Below are positions 24,659 through 34,867 of a DNA stretch of 64,000 nt, one piece after another (within the stretch, counting starts at the first letter, position 1; each line of letters begins with the position of its first letter). The stretch lies in contig CM007992.1 in assembly GCA_002189035.1 (NCBI GenBank), forward strand, positions 682,001-746,000, in the 5' to 3' direction. The position numbers and the translations under genes were made by a program. The notes beneath the pieces were generated by a model. The model was not told the DNA's origin. It worked only from the letters and a program-made list of their open reading frames with translations, and ran no database searches. Source of the DNA: Utricularia gibba. Taxonomy: Eukaryota > Streptophyta > Magnoliopsida > Lamiales > Lentibulariaceae.

Positions 24659-26266
24659 ATGGAAGGTTCTAGGAGTTCAAACTTCAGCAGCAGCAACGGC
24701 ACCGTGTTCTTCTCTCCCTCTGGTGTCAAAAGAAGCCCCTCGGAGATGGCACTTGAGTATCCAGCTCTAGAAGAAGAACAAGAAGACAACAACTTCACTC
24801 TCTTCACACAAGATCCTCATTTTCCCATAAAAAATCAGGTTTTAGGAAGTTCTTCATGCTCTTTTTACTGGGTTTGCTCTGAATCCTTGCTCTCTGATGT
24901 GGTTTTTTTTCACTTTTTACTTTCTGGGCTTGGTCTAAATCCTTGTTCAGTGATGTGGGTTTCGTCAGCTTTGCTTCAAAATATGAGATGAGAGTATGCT
25001 GTTTGCTATGAGCAAATTGTAAACAACAAAAACAAAAATACGAGGTTGATGTTGCATGATTCCGATAAGATTTGTGGATATGGAAATGCAGATTCCAGCA
25101 AAAAAGCTCTGCTTTTTCATTTTACCCATTTGAATGAAACAGTTAAAAAGTAAAAAAGAAGCACATGACTAGCTTTAGGGGTGTTTGTGGATCTTAATCG
25201 CCTGGCTCTGTCTTTGGCACATGTAAAGTTGCAAACTTTCAGTCCTGTTTCCACGTCAGTTACACGTCTTAACTTTCAGGAACCGGCGCGTGATGAATTC
25301 ACCAACTCCTTGTCGGAGAATCATCTTCAAAATCGTTATCTTGTTGATCAGCAGCCACAGATCTCCATTTCCTCCACAGTTGACGTCAAATCTCCCCTCT
25401 GGGGTGAGCCTGTTTTGCTTACTTACCATATAGCAGAAATGTTACTCTTAACAACAGCAAAAACTTCTACTTTTCCAGTTGATAGCCCTGCATCAGCCAA
25501 CAATGGAGGAAATCATGGCACCAGAGCAAACAGTGGCTCATCACATGATCAATCTGATGAAGAGGATCAAGATGTTGAAGCCGGGCACATCGATGTCAAG
25601 CGAATCAAAAGGTGCTGATGAGATCCTTCTTCTCTGATTGAGTCAATTCAAGCAGTGCAGAGAGCAAAAGAGTTAAAAACTTACATGAACATTTCAGGAT
25701 GCTTTCCAACAGGGAATCCGCTCAACGCTCGAGGATCAGAAAGCTAGCATACTTGGCTGAACTTGAGCAGCAAGTGGACAGACTGAGATGTGAGAACGAT
25801 GCACTGATCAAGCAGTTAGCAGATGCTTCACAGCAGTTCAAAGACGCCACTACCAACAACAGGGTCCTCAAATCCAACGTCGAAGCCCTCCGTGCCAAAG
25901 TTCAGTGATCGGCTGCATTTTCCGTTGCTTGCTTTTGTTCTCCGGGTGTTGCTTATCCTGTCGATGCTCATCCTGCATATCTACTGCTGCTTGAAACAGG
26001 TGAAGCTAGCTGAGGACATGGTGGCTCGAGGCTGCCTCACTTCCAGCATGACGCATTTGCTGCAGAACTACCTGAACATGCCTGAGGACTGCATCAGCGA
26101 CGCTATTATAAATCGTCTTCCGCCGGAGGTAGTAGCTCCTATAGCGCCGGAGATCGAGCGGGCGAACAACATAGCGACTAATGGGGAGAGGATGGAGAGA
26201 GCGAACGGCAACGGAGTGGGTGACGGCGTCATCTCCGGCGAGTTGCCGGATATTTGGAACTGGTAG
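24659..26266 (+). CDS. Group C bZIP transcription factor (bZIP9/Opaque2-like)
   Basis: Five exons: 24659-24838, 25280-25403, 25479-25611, 25698-25899 and 26000-26266 (301 residues, phases consistent). The N-terminal region has [20 protein letters not shown]. An acidic stretch [11 protein letters not shown] precedes the basic region [17 protein letters not shown]. The zipper is long ([18 protein letters not shown] and onward through [15 protein letters not shown]), then [10 protein letters not shown] as in group C. It would bind ACGT-core DNA as a dimer, typically with group S1 partners. Oddities: basic-region positions that are usually Arg/Lys carry Ile and Leu (RIRKLAYL), and the intron 4 donor is GTTCAG, a weak site. 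Confidence 0.9.
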
Positions 26267-26977
26267 CCTCTGGCTGCCAAGTGTAATAAAATGGTCCTCA
26301 TTTTCTATGTATCAACTTTAGTTTTAGTAAATTATCTTTATAAATTTAAAATAAATCCAATCTTGAATTTAGTTAAAATAATTGAAAAATAGGATTGTTT
26401 TACTTTAATTAATTGTATTTTAATAACCAAATAATGGATTATACCCCATAAAATTTTTATTTTTAAAAATAAAATACATTAGTATATATAAGACTATAAA
26501 ATTTGAATTATACTTATTTTATATAATTTTTATATTATTAAAACACTAGTTAATCCATTCATTTAAATTTAGTGTATTAAATATATTACTTTGTCGTATC
26601 AAATGATATAATTAACCATAACATCTTTTACGTTAATTTGACCCAATCAAACGATTACAGAATTATTTGAATCACTTGTACAAATAGTTGATGATTTTTT
26701 TACGATTTACAATAATGAATTAGACTTTTTTTGGGATTCATTAAAATGAATTAAATCAATTTTATTGATTGATAATATTATCTACCTCGTTGATATCGAT
26801 AATTTGATCCGTACGATTTAAAAACCTAGTTATATAAATAAACCCGGTTTCTTCTCTAGGGATTCCACAATTCCGGGTCTAGGGAGATAGGTGTATTGAA
26901 TTCCAAAAACACCCCTTAATTGTATGGGTTACTACTAAACTGCCATTTTGGGGCAAATCCAACGCAGGGCTGTGACA
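26267..26977. other. AT-rich spacer and GMT1 promoter
   Basis: Positions 26290-26820 are AT-rich with no coding signal. The right end holds the GMT1-like promoter, with its TATA box listed separately. Confidence 0.5.
26832..26841 (+). promoter_or_regulatory. TATA box of the GT64 gene
   Basis: The sequence tatataaata is a good match to the plant TATA consensus and lies about 137 bases before the ATG at 26978. It would place the transcript start near 26870. Confidence 0.5.
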
Positions 26978-27955
26978 ATGACGCGAGGGTCTGCAGTTCT
27001 GTGGCTTATGGTATGCGTAGCAACTCCCATGTCCTTTCTGGGAATTTCATCGCGGCTAATCGCGGATCCGACCACCCCGATTTGCAGAATAACCGACCCG
27101 TTAACATTCCCTGCGGATCGGGTGACGGTGGTGATCAACGGCTTCTCGGAGGAGCGGATCCCGCTTCTGACTGCCGTATCGGAAGCCTACTCCACCGTGG
27201 CGTGGGTAGCAGGGGTTATAATACTCTGGTGCAATCCGGCGACGTCTCCAGGGACACTCGCTGACCTCGCGAAGAACGCCTCCGCCGACGTCCTACGAGC
27301 GCCGTCAACGAGCCTTAACCACCGGTTCTTCCCGTGGGAGAAGATCAAAACCAAAGGTGTACTCATCTGCGATGACGACATTGAGCCGAATCAAGGCTCG
27401 CTGGATTTCGCCTTCTCGGTGTGGAAATCGGATCCGGAGCGGATCGTAGGTTTCTTCGTTAGATCCCATGCCTATGACATCGAATCGAGATCTTGGGGAT
27501 ACGTGATGGATCGCGAGAAGTACTCGATCGTTCTAACAAAAGTGATGCTGGTGCACATCAAGCATTTGCAGAGATACTCCTGCGACGATCGGTACGCCGC
27601 TGCGCGGGGAATTGTAGATGAGATGAACAATTGTGAGGATATTCTGATGAACTTCGTGGCTGCGGAGGGAACCGGGAAAGGGCCGGTGATGGTGGCCGCG
27701 AAGGGCGCCGGCGTGAGGGATCATGGGGATTCGAGAAACGACGGCGGAGGGGTGACAGGGGTTGGGCTGAGTAGCAGAAAAGCGGAGCACAGACAGCGGA
27801 GAGGGAATTGCATAAGAGAGTTTCATAGAACTCTAGGGAATATGCCATTGAAGTACAGCTACGGGAAAGTGGTGGATGACGTTGATGAACAGGGGCTTTG
27901 CAAGAAGCATGGCAAATATGTGTTGTGTGATGATCAGCGACAGCTCTCTGATTAG
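26978..27955 (+). CDS. GMT1: GT64 glycosyltransferase, GIPC mannosyltransferase GMT1/EPC1-like
   Basis: A single exon of 325 residues. The first ATG of the frame is 26978 (MTRGSAVLWLMVCVA), followed by a hydrophobic signal-anchor of about 20 residues, as expected for a type II Golgi protein. The GT64 (exostosin-like) domain reads ADRVTVVINGFSEERIPLL, then GVLICDDDIEPNQGSLDFAF with the DDD metal-binding motif. Next come FAFSVWKSDPERIVGFFVRSH, NCEDILMNFVAAEGTGKGP, VGLSSRKAEHRQRRGNCIREF and YSYGKVVDD. GMT1 adds mannose to glycosyl inositol phosphorylceramides in the Golgi, a role taken from family knowledge. The upper half is GC-rich compared with the spacers. No frameshift was seen. Confidence 0.92.
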   Translation: MTRGSAVLWLMVCVATPMSFLGISSRLIADPTTPICRITDPLTFPADRVTVVINGFSEERIPLLTAVSEAYSTVAWVAGVIILWCNPATSPGTLADLAKNASADVLRAPSTSLNHRFFPWEKIKTKGVLICDDDIEPNQGSLDFAFSVWKSDPERIVGFFVRSHAYDIESRSWGYVMDREKYSIVLTKVMLVHIKHLQRYSCDDRYAAARGIVDEMNNCEDILMNFVAAEGTGKGPVMVAAKGAGVRDHGDSRNDGGGVTGVGLSSRKAEHRQRRGNCIREFHRTLGNMPLKYSYGKVVDDVDEQGLCKKHGKYVLCDDQRQLSD

Positions 27956-28541
27956 CCCAAATTTCAGGGTTGTGGGCTAAGGGTTAGGGCCCAAGTAGGC
28001 CTAACTGAGTTGTACTGTACAATCCCTCCGGTGACCCTGAGAATGAATCAGCTTTTGGTCACTGTTCATATTTGATTTCTTCAATTTGCACGTCTTTCTG
28101 GCACATCTTGGCATTTCACGGTACGTTCTTTGATTCTGGTGAATTCTTGAATGACCCAGAAGTTCGGTTTTTAAGCGCCGCAGGACATGCGCGGTGTGGC
28201 AAACCATGACTACCATGTGTTGGTTGTTTTTTTTTGTTCTATTTGGTTTTGTTTTAAGAGATGGGGTTTTGTTGAGTGATAGAAATTGAGAAAAGAAAGC
28301 AGATGTTACCATTTGTTGTTCATGATGATCAGGCAGAACATTTCGGATGTTTGAGCTTGATTTCATCAATTTCGTGCTCTGCTGTTAAGAACCATTCTGC
28401 CAGGCCCTTGCATCGTGAATGGGGATAGTTTCTGAAGGAAATGAGATAGAATGGTAGAGAACTGGAAAAATAAATTCGATTTGGATCAATCAGTGGTAGT
28501 TACTTGACTCAATAGCTGTTTGGTCTGTGTTAGCTTGAATC
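27956..28541. other. Spacer between GT64 and PPR genes
   Basis: Tail-to-head spacer of about 590 bases holding the GT64 3' region and the PPR promoter and leader. No coding frame or repeat is supported. Confidence 0.5.
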
Positions 28542-29957
28542 ATGAAGGTTAGTGTGAGTTCAGCTGAGATGTTACTCCAAGTTCTCCAGCGTATAAGTAA
28601 ATCTTCAAAGCAAGTGGAGCAGGTTCATTCTTTGTTGACCACCTGTGGTTACCTCTTCATGGCGGATCATTGGATCAACACTCTCCTATTTAACACCCTT
28701 ATGAGAACATACCTTTGCCTTTCCAGACCATGGACTAGCATGCTCGTCTTTACCGACATGCTTAACCACCAGGCCCCTCCAAATAGCCACACGTTTCCCT
28801 CTGTTCTTAAAGCTTCTGCCATTCTCACCAAATCACATGATATGTCACGTATAGGTTGTTCTCTCAATGCACAATGTGTGAAAAGAGGTGTGCTGAATGA
28901 TTTGTATGTTCAGACAACATTTATTGCTTTGTACTCCCAAATTGGTGACATGTGTAGTGTGAATAAGATGTTTGGTGAGATTTCTAACCCATGCATTGTG
29001 TCTTATAATGCAATGCTTGATGCACTTGGAAAAAATGGTGATATGGATTTGGCAGTCTCTTTGTTCTTAATGATGCCAAAGAGAGATGTGTATTCATGGA
29101 CCAGTGTCATTTGTGGATATGTATCAAACAGGTACTTTGGAGAGGCGATTGGTCTTTTTTCAGAAATGATGGCTGATGAGGACGTAAAATCTGGTCTCAT
29201 AAGACCGAATGAGGCAACATTTGTCAGCGTCCTCTCTTCTTGTGCAAAAGGGGATGAATCTCTTGCACTCTATCATGGGAAACAGATCCACGGATACATG
29301 GTTAGGCATGAAACGGATTTGACTGCTGTAATCAGAACAGCACTTATAGCATTTTATGGAAAAATGGGCTGCCTAAGTTATGCTGCTAAGATATTCGAAA
29401 CCTTAGACATGAAAAAGGTATGCACATGGAATGCAATGATATCCTCGTTAGCTTCGAATGGAAGTGAAGTGCAAGCACTGCAAGTCTTTGAGAGGATGAA
29501 GTCCTTGTCAGTGAGACCAAATGACATCACTTTTGTAGCAGTTTTATCAGCATGTGCTCGGGCAAAAATGGTTGATGTGGGACTGGGTTTGTTTCACTCA
29601 ATGTTGCATGACTTTGGCATAATTCCCAAGATGGAGCACTATGGTTGCCTGGTTGATCTCTTGAGTAGGGCAGGCCTTGTGAAAGAGGCATATGACTGTG
29701 TCCGAGGGATGCCATTTGAGGCTAATGCCTCAGTCTTAGGATCACTTTTGGGTTCTTGTAAAGCCCATGGTATTGTTGATTTGGGAAATCAGGTAGGTCG
29801 GCAGTTGTTTCCAATGCAACCTGATCATTGCGGGAAGTATGTTCTTCTATCAAGCATCTATGCTGGGGCAGAGATGTGGGATCTTGCTGCTTCCTTCAGA
29901 AAGGCAATGACCCATGCTGGAATTAAGAAGCTTCCAGCTTTTAGTATGAAAAATTGA
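28542..29957 (+). CDS. PLS-class pentatricopeptide repeat protein (E-type)
   Basis: An intronless gene of 471 residues. Repeats can be followed: LLFNTLMRTYLCLSRPWTSMLVFTDM, NSHTFPSVLKASA, YVQTTFIALYSQIGDMCSVNKMF, VSYNAMLDALGKNGDMDLAVSLF, VYSWTSVICGYV, NEATFVSVLSSCA, TWNAMISSLASNGSEVQALQVF and NDITFVAVLSACA. The end has the E-domain pattern (HYGCLVDLLSRAGLVKEAYD, then YVLLSSIYAGAEMWDLAASFRKAM) and stops at SMKN, without a DYW deaminase domain. Such proteins bind organellar RNA, often for C-to-U editing with a partner deaminase. I see no strong transit peptide, so the organelle is not predicted. Confidence 0.9.
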   Translation: MKVSVSSAEMLLQVLQRISKSSKQVEQVHSLLTTCGYLFMADHWINTLLFNTLMRTYLCLSRPWTSMLVFTDMLNHQAPPNSHTFPSVLKASAILTKSHDMSRIGCSLNAQCVKRGVLNDLYVQTTFIALYSQIGDMCSVNKMFGEISNPCIVSYNAMLDALGKNGDMDLAVSLFLMMPKRDVYSWTSVICGYVSNRYFGEAIGLFSEMMADEDVKSGLIRPNEATFVSVLSSCAKGDESLALYHGKQIHGYMVRHETDLTAVIRTALIAFYGKMGCLSYAAKIFETLDMKKVCTWNAMISSLASNGSEVQALQVFERMKSLSVRPNDITFVAVLSACARAKMVDVGLGLFHSMLHDFGIIPKMEHYGCLVDLLSRAGLVKEAYDCVRGMPFEANASVLGSLLGSCKAHGIVDLGNQVGRQLFPMQPDHCGKYVLLSSIYAGAEMWDLAASFRKAMTHAGIKKLPAFSMKN

Positions 29958-30668
29958 TGGTAAAGGCACTTTGTTGTTGTATCATATCTGCCTTCTCTGG
30001 AGCTGTGTTGGATATAGAATTCTTACTTTGGTAAAGGCACTTTGTGAAGGACAGCATTGGATTCCAAATGGAAGCACCAAGGAGAAGAGTCACAATGAGC
30101 ATCATTTGTTACACTTCTAGGTAAGAGCTAGAACATACATGTTTTTAACTGCTCCTTGGAACTCTCCACCATATCCATACTTCTGAATCTGTGTTTCTAC
30201 TCTTTCATGTTACCATATTTACAATGCTGTTCTTTTTTACCTGATTGCTTGTTACAGATGTTGCACTTCATGGCCATCGCTGATGCGGTAGAACATGGCA
30301 AAGATCAGTGTGATTAGTGGCTAATTGTAATGCGCAATGGCAACAATTAGAAATCATGAATTAGTACTGGTTAAAACAACCATAAATTGATGCCTCTCTG
30401 AGCAGACCCTGCGGTATTCAAAAATTAGTACTGGTTAAAACAACCATAAATTGATGCTTAGCAACAACATTGAATTGCTGTTACCAACTGAATGCTGAAT
30501 TTTGAAGGTGAAGCCTAAGAGTTCTCCATGCATTATGATAAGAAAATGCATGGAGCAAATTATTCTAATGCAGCTGTTGGTATGTACAGTGAACCTCGCT
30601 CGTATAGGTGACCACCAAACGACTATGGAAGCCAATGTAAAAGTTTGTTCATGTAACTATGGCAATTT
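29958..30668. other. Convergent spacer between PPR and RING genes, with short direct repeats
   Basis: About 700 bases with the PPR 3' end and the 3' end of the minus-strand RING gene. A 16-base element (ggtaaaggcactttgt) occurs at about 29959 and again near 30031. A 35-base repeat is listed separately. No gene was seen. Confidence 0.5.
30359..30457. repeat. 35-bp direct repeat, two copies 64 bp apart
   Basis: Copies at 30359-30393 and 30423-30457 are identical, running from aattagtactgg to aaattgatgc. The 29 bases between them are unrelated. This looks like a recent local duplication in spacer DNA. Confidence 0.85.
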
Positions 30669-32476
30669 TCACTGGGAAGAAGATGGCTGTGAAGTTGCAG
30701 CGGAGGCCTTGCAGATGGGGCACCAATTCTTGAGTCGAAGCCACTGGCTTATGCACGTTTCATGGTACTGGTGGCAGCATTTGGATAGCATTCCCATCTT
30801 GTCTCCCATCACATACTCCTCCTGCGGAACCGATTCAACCGAAAATAGATTTTCAAATATGCTTTTGTATATCTGTAAAAGCCAAGGTGACTGGGGGGGA
30901 AAAAACCTGGCAAATGCTGCATTTGATGTCAACTCCACTGGATCCTTCTGCCTGTAAGGTTAAGGTGTGCTGATATACGCTTCTCTTCAGGCACTTCAAC
31001 AGCTCTTCTTCGGAAAGTGGGGTGCTCACAGATCCCATTCTTTCTTCTAAAGCTAACAGTTCCTGTGAGTATCCAAGAAATCGACATCTTAAGAAAAATG
31101 GAGAAGTGCAGGATAGGAGTCGAAACTAAAGGAAGGCGAACCTCGTAAGACATGCTATCTATATCTAGCCTCATATCCTGGTGTTGATCATAGAGACTGA
31201 GGCTGCTTAGAAGGAGGCTCATTTCAAGGAGCATTTGCTGTAGAAGGGAAAAATAAAATGCTGATGGTGAAGTTCATAATTTTTAGGTTAACGGATGCAA
31301 GAGAAGATCAATACCTCTGGAGTCATATCTTCATCCTGTTCAATTCTCTCGAGTGCTAACAAAATCTGCAAGGATTAAGAAGATCATCTTCAAGGATTAA
31401 GGCTTTCCCACCTGAAGCAAAAGTTTGTGTACCTCTGCAGCTCCATTCATATCATAGTGTTGCAAGAAATCCTGATTTGCTGAACGACTGAATCTAACTG
31501 TACCAAGACTACTAGAGGGGGTCATGGCGGTGGGATGACTACCGCTGCAACCTCTAGGAAGAATGTAGGACATTGAGCTGCTTGTACTCAACGAACGTTG
31601 ACCAACTCTTCCATTTCCAGGAATTCCAGTGCTTGTGGTGGGCATTGCACCAGCATATGCATGGCTTCCTTCATTCTCAGGAGGCATCGTTCTTGTGCCT
31701 GTGTTCATTGGCATCTTGCCTCCGGAAGATGAGCCCCTCTGACTGGAAGATGAATTCCCTTTCTTTCTTACACCGGAAGTAGTCATTGTACTGGTGCAAG
31801 GCAAGCATTGTGTCTCCAAGGATGACCTAGCAACAGTCTTTCCCCCAACTCTTGATGAACTGCTTTCAGCATCAACACTTCTCTTTTTCTTTGAATTAGT
31901 GCTAAAGGATTTGGATCCTGGAGATGAAAAACTTCTCGGAGAATCAGATGAGGAGCTGAAAAAATTTCTCTGACCTAACCTTGCTCCACCACTACTGTTT
32001 AATAGCCGTGGGTCTGTGGAACAACCTGAGCTTCTAGAGAGTGAAGGAGCGGAAGAAACTACTGAACCTGCTTTCCGGTGAAAAGGTTTTTGAGGACCAG
32101 CCAAAGATGCAACAGATACCCTTCTTTTAGGTATGGAAACCTCCTGCAATTCTTCTTTACTTTCAGTTCGACTGCTGGTTGAAGATGCAATCTCCGAGTC
32201 AGTTGACAGACTACTATTGGAGTGGGCATATGTCAATTGTGAGGATAAATTTCTCTTGGAATCAGCAGACGATTTTCCGGCATTCATCCTCGCCGAAGTA
32301 CCAGTTGAGGGTGAAGAATGATGATAGCTAGAATTCTGAGCATACTTGAGTCTTCCACTGCATCCGATTCTGGTACAAAAGTGAGCACTCTCGTCACCAT
32401 CAACGAAAGAAGCAGCAAGACGTTTCTTCCCATCCACCAGGGCCCTTGGCCTTCTCCTATCGGTGTGTGGATCCAT
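30669..32476 (-). CDS. RING-H2 E3 ubiquitin ligase of the MBR/RHG1A type
   Basis: Five exons on the minus strand: 31433-32476, 31315-31365, 31142-31237, 30907-31062 and 30669-30821 (499 residues, phases consistent). The ATG at 32476 gives MDPHTDRRRPRALVDGKKR. The family motif RIGCSGRLKY follows near residue 40, then a long Ser-rich disordered region to about 348. The conserved C-terminal module is ALERIEQDEDMTPEQMLL, LYDQHQDMRLDIDSMSYEELLALEERMG and LSEEELLKCLKRSVYQ. The RING begins CSICQEEYVMGDKMG and ends CPICKAS, with the H2 pair in CCHQYHETC. Relatives are nuclear or cytosolic ligases acting in flowering and Mediator turnover; the target here is unknown. It is head-to-head with the calmodulin-binding-like gene across the TGGGCC array. 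Confidence 0.93.
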
Positions 32477-33559
32477 AAACCGGATTTTGTGGAGCACCTA
32501 ATCCACCAGAGGAAGAGGATGAGCTTTTGTGAACAACAGAGAGAAATATGTAGAGGAAAATCAATTTCAGTGAACATGTACTAGAACCAGAGACATGATC
32601 ATGATACCAAAAAGAAGAGATTGTCAAATATGAACTAGACATGCTATATGACATTAAAAACTTGATGCGGATAAAGAAACTGAAGGGGAGCTGTAGCTGC
32701 AACACAACCTGATGCAGAAGGGAAGACCAAAAGAAGCAGTTCACAAAGAATTCAAACGGTGATCAGGTATCCCATATCAGAAATCCAGAAAAGAAACCCC
32801 TAGACCACACAAATCCCTGAAAACCTACACAAGAAAAATCATGAAACCGCTACAAAAGCCTCACTTTCGATCACCACGATCGTTGAAGACAAGAATCTTC
32901 CTTCTTTGATACCAATTTCTCCACCTTTTCTAACCCTTTATTCCTATCCCCCTGTTAACCAAAAAAAGTTCCAACCACAGGCACACAAGACAAGTTGCAG
33001 TAGTTCGCGTGCGCGTGAGGGGAAGATGAATTTTAATCAGAAAACTACAGCTAGACAACGAGAAAGATCAAAAACTGATAACTTTTCTTTCTCTGCTATG
33101 AAAGCAAATACAGGACAGTAAAATAAAAGCCCCCCTGGGAAACAACCAAACGAAAACTCCACTCACCATTAAAAAAAAAAAACAAACTGAAGAATCCAAA
33201 AAGGCTTTGAACCCCATTCACCACACAACAAAAATGCAATACCACCTTTTCAGAAACTCCAATTCCGTCGGCCATGGAAAATCACCCAAAAATCTACGCC
33301 GGTGAACCAACGGCACCCCACCCGAACTTCAATCTCTCTGTAAAACGTGAATCTCGGAACGGTGACAAGGGATCAACAACGTCCAATGGGCACTTTCAAA
33401 GATCCAAAGATCAAAATACCGAACCCGAGAGGATAAATTAATTTATCCAACGACAAATATTAATAATTTCGGTCAACATAATTATTCTGTTGAGGGACTT
33501 GTCGCGCATTATCCAAGTTTGAGGGACCCCTTTGCAAAATAAGCGACATGTTTCATGGG
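32477..33559. other. RING gene leader and promoter
   Basis: Roughly 1.1 kb upstream of the minus-strand RING start codon. The portion nearest the gene (to about 32900 or 33400) is probably a 5' leader with one or more introns. No plus-strand coding frame is supported. The TGGGCC array begins just beyond. Confidence 0.5.
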
Positions 33560-33619
33560 TAAATTTCAAGCTCTGTTTTGCCTGGGAATAACCGTTTCGT
33601 TGAAATCGGTGATTGGACT

Positions 33620-34625
33620 GAGCAATGTAATTGTACGGGTGGGCCGCAGTTGTATCCAGGCTGGGCCGTACCCATGATCCGGGTTGGGAATCTTATGATT
33701 GGGCAGGGCCGCGTTATATATCTCGTCTGGGCCAATTTAATTGTACAGGTGGGCCATAATAATGATCTGGGTTGGTCCTTTTATGATTGGGCACGGCCGT
33801 ACCATATATCTGGGCTGAGCCATATGATTGTACAGGTGAGCCATACGCATGATCTGGGATGGGCCAGTTACTATTGGTCTGGGCCGATCCATATTAGTGT
33901 ACGGACTGAGCCATATTATTGTACGGACTGGGCCATACACATGATCTGGGTTGAGCCTTTTACGATTGGGCGGGCGGTACTATACATCTGGTCTGGGCCA
34001 AAATAAAACAATAGAACTGGGCCAAATAATTGTACGGGCTGGCCATACCCATGATCTGAGCTGATCCGTTTATGATTGGGCGGGCCGCGCTTTATATCTG
34101 AACTGCGCCATTGAATTGTACGGCTGGGCGAACTCATGATCTGAGTTGGGCCATTAATGACTGGTCTGGGCCGCACTATATGTATGGTCTGGGTCAATAT
34201 AAAGTAATTGGGCTGGGTCATGGTCTGGGCCATACTCAGGATCTGGGTTGGGCCGTTTATGATTAGGCGGGCTCGTACTATATACGATATGGGCCAGATA
34301 ATTGTACGGGTCGGCCGTAGTTGTATCCGGGTTGGGCCATATTCATGACCTGGGTTGGTCCTTTTATGATTGGGCGGGGCCCCACTATACATCTGGTTTT
34401 GGCCAACATAAAGTAATTAATTGGTTTGGTCCATATAATTGTACAGGTTGGCTGCAGTAGTATCCACTCATGATCTGGGTTCATCCTTTTTATGATTGGT
34501 CTGGGCCCCACTATGTATCTGGGCTGAGCCGATATAAGTAATTGGACTGGGCTATATAATTATACGGGTTGGGTCATACCGTGATCTGGGTTGGGCCTTT
34601 CATGATTTGTATGGGTTGAATTGAA
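33620..34625 (+). repeat. Degenerate ~100-bp tandem array rich in TGGGCC
   Basis: Ten imperfect units can be aligned on the anchor tgatctggg, at 33675, 33763, 33850, 33942, 34052, 34137, 34239, 34346, 34471 and 34582. Spacing is 85 to 125 bases. Each unit carries, in order, a gtacgggt-type element, tgggccata, the anchor, ttatgattgggc and gggccgcactatat-type elements. TGGGCC or TGGGCT occurs two or more times in most units. Long frames open on both strands only because the divergence left few stops. The array fills the space between two head-to-head genes. Confidence 0.88.
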
Positions 34626-34867
34626 TCGATTTGTGCGACAAAATTGGTACGGAAAGGAGATGAATGGGTGTAAAAATTTGGTTCACATATTTATTTTCCA
34701 AAATTGGGAGAGTTGGCACGTGCCGCACAGAGATTGGGTTGGAAGTTGCGGTGTCCCCACAAAGGTGGCGCACGATACTCGGCTCCCGTGTCCCTCCATA
34801 TGCATCATCTTCCCCGATGCTTATCTAATGCTTCCCCTTTAGCAAAAGGCGCACTTTTTCTTTCTCC

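Noticed and set aside
26948..26977. Upstream extension of the GT64 frame (ten codons before the ATG)
   Set aside because: It opens with TTG, not ATG; the first ATG is 26978 and directly precedes the signal-anchor.
27533..27848. Open frames antisense to the GT64 gene
   Set aside because: They overlap a clear, conserved coding exon and show no recognisable protein; GC-rich coding DNA often leaves antisense frames open.
33578..34392. Long open frames on both strands inside the TGGGCC array (for example 33578-34006 plus and 33916-34392 minus)
   Set aside because: They are products of the tandem repeat, with period-like peptides, no family and equal openness on both strands.
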